Shown here piece after piece: positions 32,505-41,807 of a stretch of 46,563 nucleotides of DNA. The first letter of the stretch is position 1; every line of letters begins with the position of its first letter. The DNA comes from an uncultured Paracoccaceae bacterium (GTDB taxonomy: Bacteria; Pseudomonadota; Alphaproteobacteria; Rhodobacterales; Rhodobacteraceae): contig CALIZF010000032.1 of the NCBI GenBank assembly GCA_938028765.1, positions 1-46,563 on the forward strand, in the 5' to 3' direction. The translations under genes were made by a program, and so were the position numbers. The notes under the pieces are model-generated. The model was not told the DNA's origin and ran no database searches. It worked only from the letters and a program-made list of their open reading frames with translations.

Positions 32505-35500
32505 GCGCGCCGCGCCTCGGGCACAGGCTCGTGCTGCATGAGCCAGCCCTTCAGCCGCGCCGCCAGCACCCGGACGTTCGGCTCCAGCACCATCGAGTCG
32601 TGATCGCCCGGCACCTCCACCACCGTCAGGCCGGGGGCATAGGGCGACCAGCCGTTGTCCTCGGCCACGAACTCGCGTTTGCGGGACAGCCAGCGCCCGC
32701 CGGCGACGCGCAGGTACCGGTCGAGCGGCGGGCGGAACAGCGCCACCGGCCCGTACCACGGCCGAAGCTCGTAGGCCGCCTGCGCGGCCAGGAACGCGGC
32801 CCCCACGGGATCGGCCGCCTCGGGCGGGGGTGGCGGTGCGGCGCGGCCGAGCTTCCAGGCCAGCCAGGCAGCCAGTTCCGCCCTTCCGCCGGTGCGGAAA
32901 TCCTGCACCCGCGCCCGCATCCGCGCGATCTTGCCCGGCACCGGCCGGTGCGGCAGCAGCGTGTCCAGAAGGACAAGGCCCGTCACCCCCTGATCCGCAG
33001 CGGTCAGCTGTTGCGCGATCTCCCACGCCGTCAGGCCGCCGCCCGAGAAGCCGCCCAGAAGATAGGGCCCGTCCGGCTGGACGGCGCGGATCTCGGCGAT
33101 GATCGCCGCCGCGGCCTCGGGCAGGGTGCGGTGCGGATCTTCGCCCTCGGCAAGCCCCCGCGCCTGCACGCCATAGAACGGCCGGTCGCCGCCCAGAAGC
33201 TGCGCGAGGTGCCGCAGGTTCAGCACGTTGCCGAACATGCCCGCGACGAGGAAGAACGGCTGCCCCGGCCCGCCCTCGCCCCGGTGCATCGGCACGAGGT
33301 GCGTGAACCGCCGCGCCGGCGCGCCCGGTGCGGCCGCCTGCCCCGTGCCCGGCGCGGCGCCGATCCGGTCTGCGATCAGGGCGGCGACGGCGGCGATGGT
33401 GGGCGCCTCGAACAGGACAGAGATCGGGAAATCCACCCGGAACGCCTTGCGGATCATGGCGAAGAGCCGCACCGCGATCAGCGAGTGCCCGCCGAGGTCG
33501 AAGAAGCTGTCCTCGACCCCCACCTGCCCGACGCCCAGCAGATCCTGCCAGAACCCGGCCAGCGTCCGCTCGATGTCGTTGCGCGGCGCCACCGCCTCGG
33601 GCGCGCCGGCGGGCCGGGCGAAGGCCGCACCGCCGCCCGCGGCCGACGCCGGCGCCTCGGCCTCGCCGAGGCGCACGAGCGCGTCGAGTTCCAGCGCCGA
33701 GACGACCACGCGCGGCATCCCCGTCGCCAGCGCGCGGTCGAAGGCCTCGCCGCCCGCTTCGGGCGGGATCCCCTGGTCGATGGCGTGACGCAGCCGTTCC
33801 TCGGCCGCCGTCAGGGGCCGCGCCTCATCGGGGTCGAAGGCGAGGTCGCGCGCCTCGGCCCGGCGCGACAGGTCCAGCGTGCCGTCCAGGCGGCGCAGCG
33901 CGAACCCCCCGACCTCGACGCAGACCGCGCCGTCGGGCGCGCACAGCGTCACGTCGAACCGTGCCGCACCGCCCCCGGCCTCGACCAGCCGGACGTGGCT
34001 TGCGACATCGGGCGGCAGGGGGCGATGGACGCGGACGGACGCATAGGCCACCGGCACCCACAGCCGCCCGGCATCCCAGCCGGGGATCAGCCGCATGGCC
34101 CAGCCGGTGGCGATGTCTAGCAGGGCGGGATGCAGCGTCAGCCCCGAATCCGCGGCGCGGAACGCCACGGGCAGCGCCAGATGTGCCAGGGCCTCGCCGT
34201 CGCCCCAGTGCGTGGCGCGCAGCACGCGCCAGCGCGGGCCGAAGCGCAGGTGATCCTCCTGCGGGCTGCGCAACCCCGTCGGATCCGCCTCGCCCGGCGC
34301 CATGCGGGCGGCCAGCACCGCAAGGTCCATCGCCGCGGGCGGCGGCCCGGCCAAAGGCGCAAGCTCGGCGGTCGCGTGTGTCTGCCAGCCGCGCCGGCCG
34401 TCGGCGATGGCCTCGGACTGTACCGCGAAGGCATAGCCCGCCGCGCTGCGGGCGAGCCGGACCCGCACCGCGCGCGTCTCGGTGTCGCCGATCGCGAGCG
34501 GGCGGAAGAACGTGAGATCGCCGATTGCGAAGGGCCCCGTCTCGCCCTGCGCGGCATAGGCTTCGGCCGCCAGCTCGAGATACCCCGTGCCGGGCAGCAG
34601 CGCCTGCCCGGCCGCCGTGCGGTGCCCGTCCAGCACCCAGCGGTCGGCGGTCCGCCAGGCCGCCGTGAACAGCCGGTCGCCCTGCGCGTCCTGCCCCGCG
34701 TGGTCGAGCAGCGGCAGCCCCACCGCCACCGGCGGCTGCGCGGCGCGCGCGCCGGTGCGCGCGGCCAGCGCCTCGGCCGCCATGCCGACGCCCGACCAGG
34801 TGCCCCAGTTCAGCGCCACGACGCGCGTGCGCCCGGATGCCCGCGCCTCGGCGAAGGCGTTGAGGAAGGCGTTGGCGGCGACATAGTCCGCCTGACCCGC
34901 CGGCGCGGTCACGGTCGAGGAGGACGAGAACAGCACGAGCGTGTCGATGTCACCGTCCGGGAACACCGTCGCCAGAACCTGCGTGCCGTGCAGCTTGGGC
35001 GCCAGCACCTCCTCCACGCGGGCGGGGTCCTTGCCCAGCATCGGCGCATCGTCGATCGCGCCCGCCGCATGGATCACCGCCGAAATCCGGCCGAAGGCGG
35101 CTTCGGCCGCGGCGCGGGCGGCGCGCATGTCCTCGAGGTTGCACACATCGGCGGCCAGCGTCAGCACCTGCCCGCCTGCCGCCTCCAGCCGCGCGACGGC
35201 GCGGATGCGCTGCGACACCGGATCTTCGGGCGCATGGGCGCGCAGCCAGCGGTCGCGGTCGGCCGGCGCGGGCAGCGGCCGGCGGGTCACCAGCACGACG
35301 CGCGCGCGCCGGGTGCGGATCAGGTGTTCGGCCAGGGTCAGACCGATGCCGCCGAAGCCGCCGGTGATCATCACCGCCGCCCCCTCGGCCACCGCCGGGG
35401 CGGGGTCGGGCAGCGGGGCCGGCCGGTGGAAGAGCGCCAGCCGCCGCCCGCCGCGCAGTGCGGCCACCGCGACCGACGGGGCGGGATCGGCCAGCATGTC

Positions 35501-38500
35501 CTCGAGCACGAGGGCGGCCAGGGCGGCCAGCGCCGCCGCGCGCCCGCGCGGCGGCAGGGGCGGCAGCGCCACGTCCAGAAGCGAAGTCGTGACGCCCGGC
35601 ACCTCGCGCGGCAGCACCTGCACGGGGCCGGCGACGGCGGCCTTCTCGGGCGCCGGCAACGCCTCGTCCCGCACGCGCGCGGCACCGGTGGTGACGCAGG
35701 TGAGGTGCAGCGGCCGCGGCAGGTTCTCTTCCGCGACCGCCTGCGCAAGGAACAGGAGCGACCAGAACCCCTGTTCCAGATTGCGCTGGAAGAACGACGA
35801 TCCCGGGCGGAATCGCTCGGCCGCAGTGACCAGCCAGAAATGTGCGATCCGCGCCGGCGCAAGGCCGCGCGCCACGAGATCCCGGATCAGAAGGTCATAG
35901 CCCTCGCGCCCGCCCTCGGGGGCGAGCGTATAGTCGCGCTCGCCCCGGCGCGCGAAGGCGTCGCCCGCCCGCACCGTCACGACGCGATGCCCCGCCGCCG
36001 CCAGCCGGGCCGCGCAGGCGTCGCCCAGCCCCTCGGAATCCGCGAAGATCAGCCAGGTCTGCGGCGGGCCGAGGTCGCCCCCCGCCACGTCGCCGGCCAG
36101 CGGCGCGGCCGCGGGCAGCCACACCGGCCGCCAGCCCCAGCGAGCAGGATCGGCGATGCGCTGCGGCAGATCAGGCGTCTCGGCCGCCGCGGCGGGCCGG
36201 CCGGGGGCGACGAAGAAGGTTTGCCGTTCGAACGGATAGGTCGGCAGCGGCACCCGCCGCCGCGGCGCCTCACCCCAGATCGGCGCCCAGTCCACGGGCA
36301 GCCCGAGCGCCCAGAGCCGCCCCAGCGTCAGCACGAACCATTCGTCGTCGGCCACCGCATGGTCGGGATGGCGCAGCGCCGCCAGCACCTGGTTCGACGG
36401 CACCCCGTTGGCCTGCGCAAGGCTGGCCAGCGCGCGGCCGGGGCCGACCTCGAGAAACACCTGTCCGGGCCCGGCCAGATGCGCGATGCCGTCGGCAAAG
36501 CGCACCGTGCCGCGCAGATGCGCGACCCAGTAGGCGGGATCGGTCGCCTCGGCGTCGGTCAGCGGCCGCCCCGTGCGGTTCGAGATCACCGGGATCCGCG
36601 GGGGCGACAGGCGGATGCCGCGCAGATAGTCGCCGAAGCGCGCCAGGATCGGCTCCAGCATCCGGCTGTGCGCGGCGATGTCGATGGCGATGCGCTGCGC
36701 CTCGATCCCCTCGGCCGCCAGCCGGCCCGCCAGCGCCGTCAGCGCCGCATCGGGCCCCGACACCACGCACAGGCCCGGCGCATTCACGCTGGCCACGTCC
36801 AGGTCCGCGGTCAGCCGCGCGCGCAGGTCCGCCTCGGCCAGCGGCACCGACAGCATCCCCCCCGGCGGCACCGTGTCGAAGAGCTGCCCGCGCAGGAGGA
36901 CGAGCCCCAGGCAATCCTCGAAGGACATCACGCCGGCAAGGCAGGCGGCCGTGTTTTCCCCCATGGAATGGCCGATCAGCGCCGCCGGGCGCACGCCCCA
37001 GGACATCAGCAGCTGCGCGAGCGCATATTCGACGAGGAAGATCAGCGGCAGCTGCGCCGAGGGGCGCTTCAGCGCCGCCTCGGCCGCCGCCTCGTCCCCG
37101 CCCGCGGGCAGCCACAGCGCGCGGGGATCGGTGCCGCTGCGCGCGGCCAGCAGCTCCAGCCCGCGGTCCATCCAGTCGCGGAACACGGGCTCGGTCTCGT
37201 AGAGGTCGCGCGCCATGCCGACGTGCTGCGCGCCGCCGCCGGGGAACATGAACACCGCTTCCGCCGCCTCGAGCTGCCGGTGCGTGCCCACGCGGCGCGG
37301 ATCGGCACCCTCCAGCAGCGCCGCCGCCTGGTCGTGGCTGCCGGCCACCAGCACCCGCCGGTGCTCGAACGCCCGCCGGCCTTCCTTGAGCGTAAACGCC
37401 ACGTCGGCGAGCGGCTGTTCGGGATGCGCGCGCAGATGCGCGGCAAGGTTGCGCGAGGCGGTCTCCAGGGCGCCCTTCGTCCGCGCCGACAGGACCAGAA
37501 GCTGGAACGGCCAGTCGCTGTCGCCCGAGGCGGGCCGTTCCGGCGCCTCTTCCAGCACCGCATGCGCGTTCGTCCCCCCGACGCCGAGCGAGTTCACCCC
37601 TGCCCGCCGCGGCGCGCCGAGGGCCGGAAAGGGCATCAGCCGGTCGCTCACGCGGAAGGGCGAGCCGTCGAAGTCGATGGCCGGGTTCGGCGCCTCGAAG
37701 TTCAGCGACGGCGGGATTTCGCGATGGTACAGCGCCAGCGCCGCCTTGATCAGGCTGGCCGCGCCCGCCGCGGTGTCGAGATGCCCGATGTTCGGCTTGA
37801 CCGATCCGATGCGGCAGTATCCCGCCGCATCCGTCGTCCGCCGGAACGCCTGCGTCAGCGCCGCAACCTCGATCGGATCGCCGAGGTAGGTGCCCGTGCC
37901 GTGGCATTCGACATAGCCGATCGTGCCCGCATCGACCCCGGCGACCCCGTGCGCCTCGGCCACGCAGGCCGCCTGCCCGTCCACCGACGGGGCGAGATAG
38001 CCCGCCTTGGCCGCGCCGTCGTTGTTCACCGCGGTGCCCTTCACCACGGCCCAGATGTGGTCGCCGTCCGCCAGCGCGTCCTTCAGCCGCCGCAGCACGA
38101 CACAGGCCGCGCCCGAGCCGAACACCGTCCCCTGCGCGCGGTGGTCGAAGGCGCGGCAGTGCCCGTCGGGCGACAGGATCTCGCCCTCCTCGTAGAGATA
38201 CCCCCGGCCCTGCGGCAGTTCGATCGTCACCCCCCCCGCCAGCGCCATGTCGCATTCGCGATTGAGCAGCGACTGGACGGCGACGTGCACCGCGACGAGG
38301 CTGGTGGAACAGGCCGTCTGGATGGCGAGGCTCGGTCCCTTCAGGTCGAAGACGTGGCTGACGCGGGTGGACAGGAAATCCTTGTCGTTCCCGGTGTGCC
38401 GCAGAAGGAACATGCCCGTCGAGCGCACGAGGTCGGGGTTCGAGCAGAGGTTGACGTAGAAGTAGCTGCCCATCCCGCAGCCGGCGAAGACGCCGACGCT

Positions 38501-38854
38501 GCCCGGAAAGCCCTCGGGCGGGTGGCCTGCATCCTCGAGCGCCTCCCAGGCCACTTCCAGGAACTGCCGGTGCTGCGGATCGAGGATCGCGGCTTCCTTG
38601 GGCGAGAAGCCGAAGAACGCGGGATCGAAATCCGCGAACCGGTCGAGCGGCGCCGCGGCGCGGACATAGTTCGGCTGCCGCAACCGGGCGGGGCTTTCGC
38701 CGGCGGCAAGGCATTCCGCCTCGGTCAGCGGGCGCACCGCTTCGATGCCCGCGCGCAGGTTCGCCCAGTATTCGGCGACCGACGCGGCACCCGGCAGGTG
38801 CGCGGCCATGCCGACGATGGCGATGTCGGTGTCGTTGGCGTGCGGTGCGGTCAT
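32492..38854 (-). CDS. Type I polyketide synthase, KS-AT-KR-DH-ACP-TE
   Basis: A 2120-residue single-module synthase. KS: residues about 8-440, with Cys182 (QTACSTSL), His318 (ECHGTGT) and His358 (NIGHLD). AT: about 530-850, Ser630 in GHSMG and His729 in AAHS. KR: about 905-1380, with the NADPH loop GGFGGIG (1165-1171) and Tyr1324. DH-like: about 1395-1660, with His1411 in HRTAAGQALLP and Asp1580 in HPALLD. ACP: Ser1791 in GGHSL. TE: Ser1937 in GGFSGGG, Asp1964, His2085 in GDHDS. All key residues are intact. No enoyl reductase or methyltransferase is visible. There is no loading domain, so its starter must come from another protein, most simply the NRPS in the same operon. The AAHS motif does not settle the AT extender choice, though malonyl is most likely. 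Confidence 0.94.
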   Translation of the reverse strand: MTAPHANDTDIAIVGMAAHLPGAASVAEYWANLRAGIEAVRPLTEAECLAAGESPARLRQPNYVRAAAPLDRFADFDPAFFGFSPKEAAILDPQHRQFLEVAWEALEDAGHPPEGFPGSVGVFAGCGMGSYFYVNLCSNPDLVRSTGMFLLRHTGNDKDFLSTRVSHVFDLKGPSLAIQTACSTSLVAVHVAVQSLLNRECDMALAGGVTIELPQGRGYLYEEGEILSPDGHCRAFDHRAQGTVFGSGAACVVLRRLKDALADGDHIWAVVKGTAVNNDGAAKAGYLAPSVDGQAACVAEAHGVAGVDAGTIGYVECHGTGTYLGDPIEVAALTQAFRRTTDAAGYCRIGSVKPNIGHLDTAAGAASLIKAALALYHREIPPSLNFEAPNPAIDFDGSPFRVSDRLMPFPALGAPRRAGVNSLGVGGTNAHAVLEEAPERPASGDSDWPFQLLVLSARTKGALETASRNLAAHLRAHPEQPLADVAFTLKEGRRAFEHRRVLVAGSHDQAAALLEGADPRRVGTHRQLEAAEAVFMFPGGGAQHVGMARDLYETEPVFRDWMDRGLELLAARSGTDPRALWLPAGGDEAAAEAALKRPSAQLPLIFLVEYALAQLLMSWGVRPAALIGHSMGENTAACLAGVMSFEDCLGLVLLRGQLFDTVPPGGMLSVPLAEADLRARLTADLDVASVNAPGLCVVSGPDAALTALAGRLAAEGIEAQRIAIDIAAHSRMLEPILARFGDYLRGIRLSPPRIPVISNRTGRPLTDAEATDPAYWVAHLRGTVRFADGIAHLAGPGQVFLEVGPGRALASLAQANGVPSNQVLAALRHPDHAVADDEWFVLTLGRLWALGLPVDWAPIWGEAPRRRVPLPTYPFERQTFFVAPGRPAAAAETPDLPQRIADPARWGWRPVWLPAAAPLAGDVAGGDLGPPQTWLIFADSEGLGDACAARLAAAGHRVVTVRAGDAFARRGERDYTLAPEGGREGYDLLIRDLVARGLAPARIAHFWLVTAAERFRPGSSFFQRNLEQGFWSLLFLAQAVAEENLPRPLHLTCVTTGAARVRDEALPAPEKAAVAGPVQVLPREVPGVTTSLLDVALPPLPPRGRAAALAALAALVLEDMLADPAPSVAVAALRGGRRLALFHRPAPLPDPAPAVAEGAAVMITGGFGGIGLTLAEHLIRTRRARVVLVTRRPLPAPADRDRWLRAHAPEDPVSQRIRAVARLEAAGGQVLTLAADVCNLEDMRAARAAAEAAFGRISAVIHAAGAIDDAPMLGKDPARVEEVLAPKLHGTQVLATVFPDGDIDTLVLFSSSSTVTAPAGQADYVAANAFLNAFAEARASGRTRVVALNWGTWSGVGMAAEALAARTGARAAQPPVAVGLPLLDHAGQDAQGDRLFTAAWRTADRWVLDGHRTAAGQALLPGTGYLELAAEAYAAQGETGPFAIGDLTFFRPLAIGDTETRAVRVRLARSAAGYAFAVQSEAIADGRRGWQTHATAELAPLAGPPPAAMDLAVLAARMAPGEADPTGLRSPQEDHLRFGPRWRVLRATHWGDGEALAHLALPVAFRAADSGLTLHPALLDIATGWAMRLIPGWDAGRLWVPVAYASVRVHRPLPPDVASHVRLVEAGGGAARFDVTLCAPDGAVCVEVGGFALRRLDGTLDLSRRAEARDLAFDPDEARPLTAAEERLRHAIDQGIPPEAGGEAFDRALATGMPRVVVSALELDALVRLGEAEAPASAAGGGAAFARPAGAPEAVAPRNDIERTLAGFWQDLLGVGQVGVEDSFFDLGGHSLIAVRLFAMIRKAFRVDFPISVLFEAPTIAAVAALIADRIGAAPGTGQAAAPGAPARRFTHLVPMHRGEGGPGQPFFLVAGMFGNVLNLRHLAQLLGGDRPFYGVQARGLAEGEDPHRTLPEAAAAIIAEIRAVQPDGPYLLGGFSGGGLTAWEIAQQLTAADQGVTGLVLLDTLLPHRPVPGKIARMRARVQDFRTGGRAELAAWLAWKLGRAAPPPPPEAADPVGAAFLAAQAAYELRPWYGPVALFRPPLDRYLRVAGGRWLSRKREFVAEDNGWSPYAPGLTVVEVPGDHDSMVLEPNVRVLAARLKGWLMQHEPVPEARRAAAE

Positions 38855-38902
38855 GTCCTCGGCCGTGCAGGGTCTGTCAGGCCCAGTCGTCTGCCACGGA
38901 AG

Positions 38903-40225
38903 CTAGACGAAATTGTGGAGCCGCGCAGCATGATCCGGCAACGGCAGGGGCTGCGGCCTGTCGGCGCGGCGGCCGAGGACCCAGTCGTAGACCTGCGCCA
39001 CCTGCCCGGCCTTCGCACCCCAGGTGAAATGCGCCTGCACATGCGCCCGCGCCGCCGCCGCCATCGGCGCCAGCACCGCGGGATCCGCGGCCAGCCGTTC
39101 CAGCGCGGCGCGGAATCCGGCCACGATGCCCGTCCGTTCCGCCAGCGGCACCCGCAGGCCGAGACCCGGCCGCACCAGCTCGCCCGGCCCGGCATAGTCC
39201 ACGACCACCGGGACGAGGCCGAGGGCCATCGCCTCGACCACCGCGCCACCGCCGAATTCCCGCACCGACGGAAAGGCAAAGACCGCGCAGCGGCCCGCCA
39301 CGTCCCCGACGCGCGCGTGCGGCACCCAGCCGTGCAGGCGCACGGCATCGCCGAAGGCCGCAGCCCGCGCGGCGAGGGCAGGCATCATCGGCCCGTCGCC
39401 CAGGATGTCGAGCGTCGCGCGGCCGTCGGCCAGCAGGGGGGCGGCCGCCTCGATCAGCATGTCGGCGCCCTTGTAGGGCACCAGCCGGCCGATGAAGCAA
39501 AGCCGCAGCGGCCCCGGCGCGGGATCGGCGGCGCGGGCGAAGCGGGCGGGGTCAACCCCGTTCTCGGGCAGCCAGATCACCCGTCCCCGGTCGGCTGCCG
39601 GCACCTCGGCGGCGGTGGCGAGCGACCCCGCAAGGATCGCCGCCGCCCGCCCGAAGGTCGCGCGCCGTCCCGGCAGCGCCCGATAGGCGCCGCGGACCCA
39701 CGACAGCCATTCGCGCTCGGCCCGCCGCTCGGCGGCGAAGCCCGGCGGCCAGGGGACGCCGCCGTTCAGCGGACCCAGCACGAAGGGCACGCCGACCCGA
39801 TGCAGCCGTGCGGCCAGCGGCGACGGCGTGGTGGGCGACAGCGGCGTGATCCGGTGGACAAGGTCGAACCGCCCCGCCGTCAGGTCGGCCCCGAAGCGCT
39901 GCCAGACCAGCCGCTCGAACCACGGGTAGGACAGCGACTGGATCGCCTGCACCATCGTCCAGCCACGCCCCTTGCCCATGCGCAGCACCTCGGCCAGCCG
40001 CCAGGCGGGGCGGGCGAAGGCCTCGCTGTCGATCGCGGTGAACTCCGCGCCCTCGGTCAGGCCTGCGCGCAGGATGGCCTCGCGGTTGCGCACCTGCGTG
40101 ACGAGGTGCACGTCCGCCACCCCGCGCAACGCCTGCGCCAGCGACCAGCCCACCAGCGGCACGCTGACCCATTCGGGGTTCGCCGCCTCGGCGATCGCCA
40201 GAACGCGCGGGCGGGCGGGGGTCAT
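38903..40225 (-). CDS. Glycosyltransferase family 4
   Basis: A 440-residue GT-B glycosyltransferase. The N-terminal half holds HRITPLSPTTPSPLAARLHR and GPLNGGVPWPPGF, a motif often seen in capsule and exopolysaccharide GT4s. The donor half has LCFIGRLVPYKGADMLIEAA, ILGDGPMM, LHGWVPH and VREFGGGAVVEAMALGLVPVVVDY. The start is taken as the ATG at 40225; a GTG six bases earlier is possible, and neither has a clear binding site. It lies between the Wzy-like gene and the PKS, about 50 bases upstream of the PKS start, and so ties the glycan genes to the synthase operon. Confidence 0.88.
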   Translation of the reverse strand: MTPARPRVLAIAEAANPEWVSVPLVGWSLAQALRGVADVHLVTQVRNREAILRAGLTEGAEFTAIDSEAFARPAWRLAEVLRMGKGRGWTMVQAIQSLSYPWFERLVWQRFGADLTAGRFDLVHRITPLSPTTPSPLAARLHRVGVPFVLGPLNGGVPWPPGFAAERRAEREWLSWVRGAYRALPGRRATFGRAAAILAGSLATAAEVPAADRGRVIWLPENGVDPARFARAADPAPGPLRLCFIGRLVPYKGADMLIEAAAPLLADGRATLDILGDGPMMPALAARAAAFGDAVRLHGWVPHARVGDVAGRCAVFAFPSVREFGGGAVVEAMALGLVPVVVDYAGPGELVRPGLGLRVPLAERTGIVAGFRAALERLAADPAVLAPMAAAARAHVQAHFTWGAKAGQVAQVYDWVLGRRADRPQPLPLPDHAARLHNFV

Positions 40226-40235
40226 GCGCACCGGG

Positions 40236-41669
40236 TCAGATCACGGTGCGGGCGCGCGGCTGCGGCGCGGGGGCGGACGCGCCCACCGCGCCGGCGATCC
40301 CGTCCGCGATCCCGGCAGCGCGCCGTTCGGCCGTGGCCAGCAGCGCCCCCGTCACCAGCCAGGTGATCGGCGTCAGGGTGGCGTTCGGGATCAGGTCGAT
40401 CAGGTTCGCGGCCTGGATCACCGCCAGCGGCACTGCCGCCGCCGGAACCGGCGCGGCACCGCGGGCGAGCATGACCAGCGGCAAGAGCAGAAGGCCGAAC
40501 TCGGCTGCATAGCCGGCCCAGCCGCTGACGCCGAACACGATCACCCACCGCCCGTCCGAGATCGTGGCGAGCCGGCCGAGCGCCGGATCGAACACGAGGT
40601 TGCGTTGCCAGTCGCCCCACCCGAACCACGGCCGTTCCAGCGCATGGTCGAGCAGGACCGCCTCGTTCACCAGCCGGAACTCGAGCGAATAGGCGCGTTC
40701 GGCGCTGAAGGCGGCGGCAGCGTCGATCAGCGCCTCGACGGGCACGAGACCGTTCGCGCGCAGCACCGGATAGAGGAACACCGCCGCGCCTGCCGCCGCC
40801 GCCAGACGCACGATCCGCCGGTCCGACGCGAAAAGCAGCAGCGGCCCCAGCGTCGCGGCGAATACCAGCACCCCCATCGACTTGCACAGGACCAACACCG
40901 CGGCGAGGTAGACGGCGGCGGCCAGCCACCGCTGCCGCCCCGCAGGTTCCGTCCGCGCAAGGCCGAGGGCGGCGAACAGGCTGGTTAGCGCAAAGAAGGC
41001 CACCCACAGCCCGTGTTCGAGGAACACGATGGGCCGGAATCCGCCCTGCCGCACCATCTGTTCCCACGAGTGCTGGAAAAACCCATAGACCCACACGTTC
41101 AGCTGCGGGCTGAGCCGCACCTCGACCAGCATGGGCAGCGAATAGGCCAGCCCCGCCAGCACCAGCGCCGACAGAAGCCCGCGCAGCGCCGCCGCCGAAG
41201 CCAGGAAGTGGCGCGCCATCGCGAAGGTGAGGAGGACGAAGGCATTGCGCAGCATCATCGAAAGCCCGTCGTAGAGCGTCAGCCCCGGCAGGTCCGCCAG
41301 ACCCGAACCGGGGCCGCCGAACCCGCCGGTGTCGGGCGAGAACCGGATCGGGTCGGGGTTGGTCAGCGCGGTGCCGAATGGGGCCAGCAGGAACAGCGCG
41401 ACCAGCAGGCGCGCCGCGCCCGATCGCGGCACCAGCCGGATCCGCTCGCCCCTCAGAAGCGTCGCGGCGGCAAAGGCGGCCAGCACCGGGATCGACATCT
41501 TGTCGAGGTCGGGCAGCAGCGGCAGCCCGAACGCGGCGACCGGCGGGAGCACGAGATACCCCCCGACGACCGACCAGACGAAGGCGAGATCCGGCCGCAG
41601 CCGCATGAACAGGCCGGCCACGACCAGCGGCCAGATCAGCAGCATCAGGAAGGCAAGGCTGTTCGGCAC
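40236..41669 (-). CDS. Wzy-like O-antigen/exopolysaccharide polymerase or ligase
   Basis: A 477-residue polytopic membrane protein with about 12 hydrophobic segments and a large periplasmic loop, as in the O-antigen polymerase/ligase family. Polymer-side sequence includes HSWEQMVRQGGFRPIVFLEHGLWVAFF, and LGLARTEPAGRQR follows the helices. The family joins undecaprenyl-linked repeat units in the periplasm. Together with the flippase, chain-length protein and priming transferase it makes this a Wzx/Wzy-dependent locus. It is the first gene of the minus-strand series that runs through the PKS and NRPS, and is divergent from the WecG-like gene. Confidence 0.88.
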   Translation of the reverse strand: MPNSLAFLMLLIWPLVVAGLFMRLRPDLAFVWSVVGGYLVLPPVAAFGLPLLPDLDKMSIPVLAAFAAATLLRGERIRLVPRSGAARLLVALFLLAPFGTALTNPDPIRFSPDTGGFGGPGSGLADLPGLTLYDGLSMMLRNAFVLLTFAMARHFLASAAALRGLLSALVLAGLAYSLPMLVEVRLSPQLNVWVYGFFQHSWEQMVRQGGFRPIVFLEHGLWVAFFALTSLFAALGLARTEPAGRQRWLAAAVYLAAVLVLCKSMGVLVFAATLGPLLLFASDRRIVRLAAAAGAAVFLYPVLRANGLVPVEALIDAAAAFSAERAYSLEFRLVNEAVLLDHALERPWFGWGDWQRNLVFDPALGRLATISDGRWVIVFGVSGWAGYAAEFGLLLLPLVMLARGAAPVPAAAVPLAVIQAANLIDLIPNATLTPITWLVTGALLATAERRAAGIADGIAGAVGASAPAPQPRARTVI

Positions 41670-41807
41670 GACGTTCCCACTCGACGTTAGCGGCAGGCCT
41701 GCGGCGGCTGCCGGACCTGCCCCTGACCGACTACCACGGCATCGTCGCGGCAGAAACCGGGCGAGCCTTGTTGCAGCCCCTTTTCGCTGTCACACCTGTG
41801 TTGCGGA

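Noticed and set aside
34130..40366. Very long open frame on the plus strand (over 2000 codons)
   Set aside because: It is antisense to the PKS and GT4. Its product is rich in Arg, Gln, His and Pro with no motifs, as expected for a mirror frame of GC-rich coding DNA.
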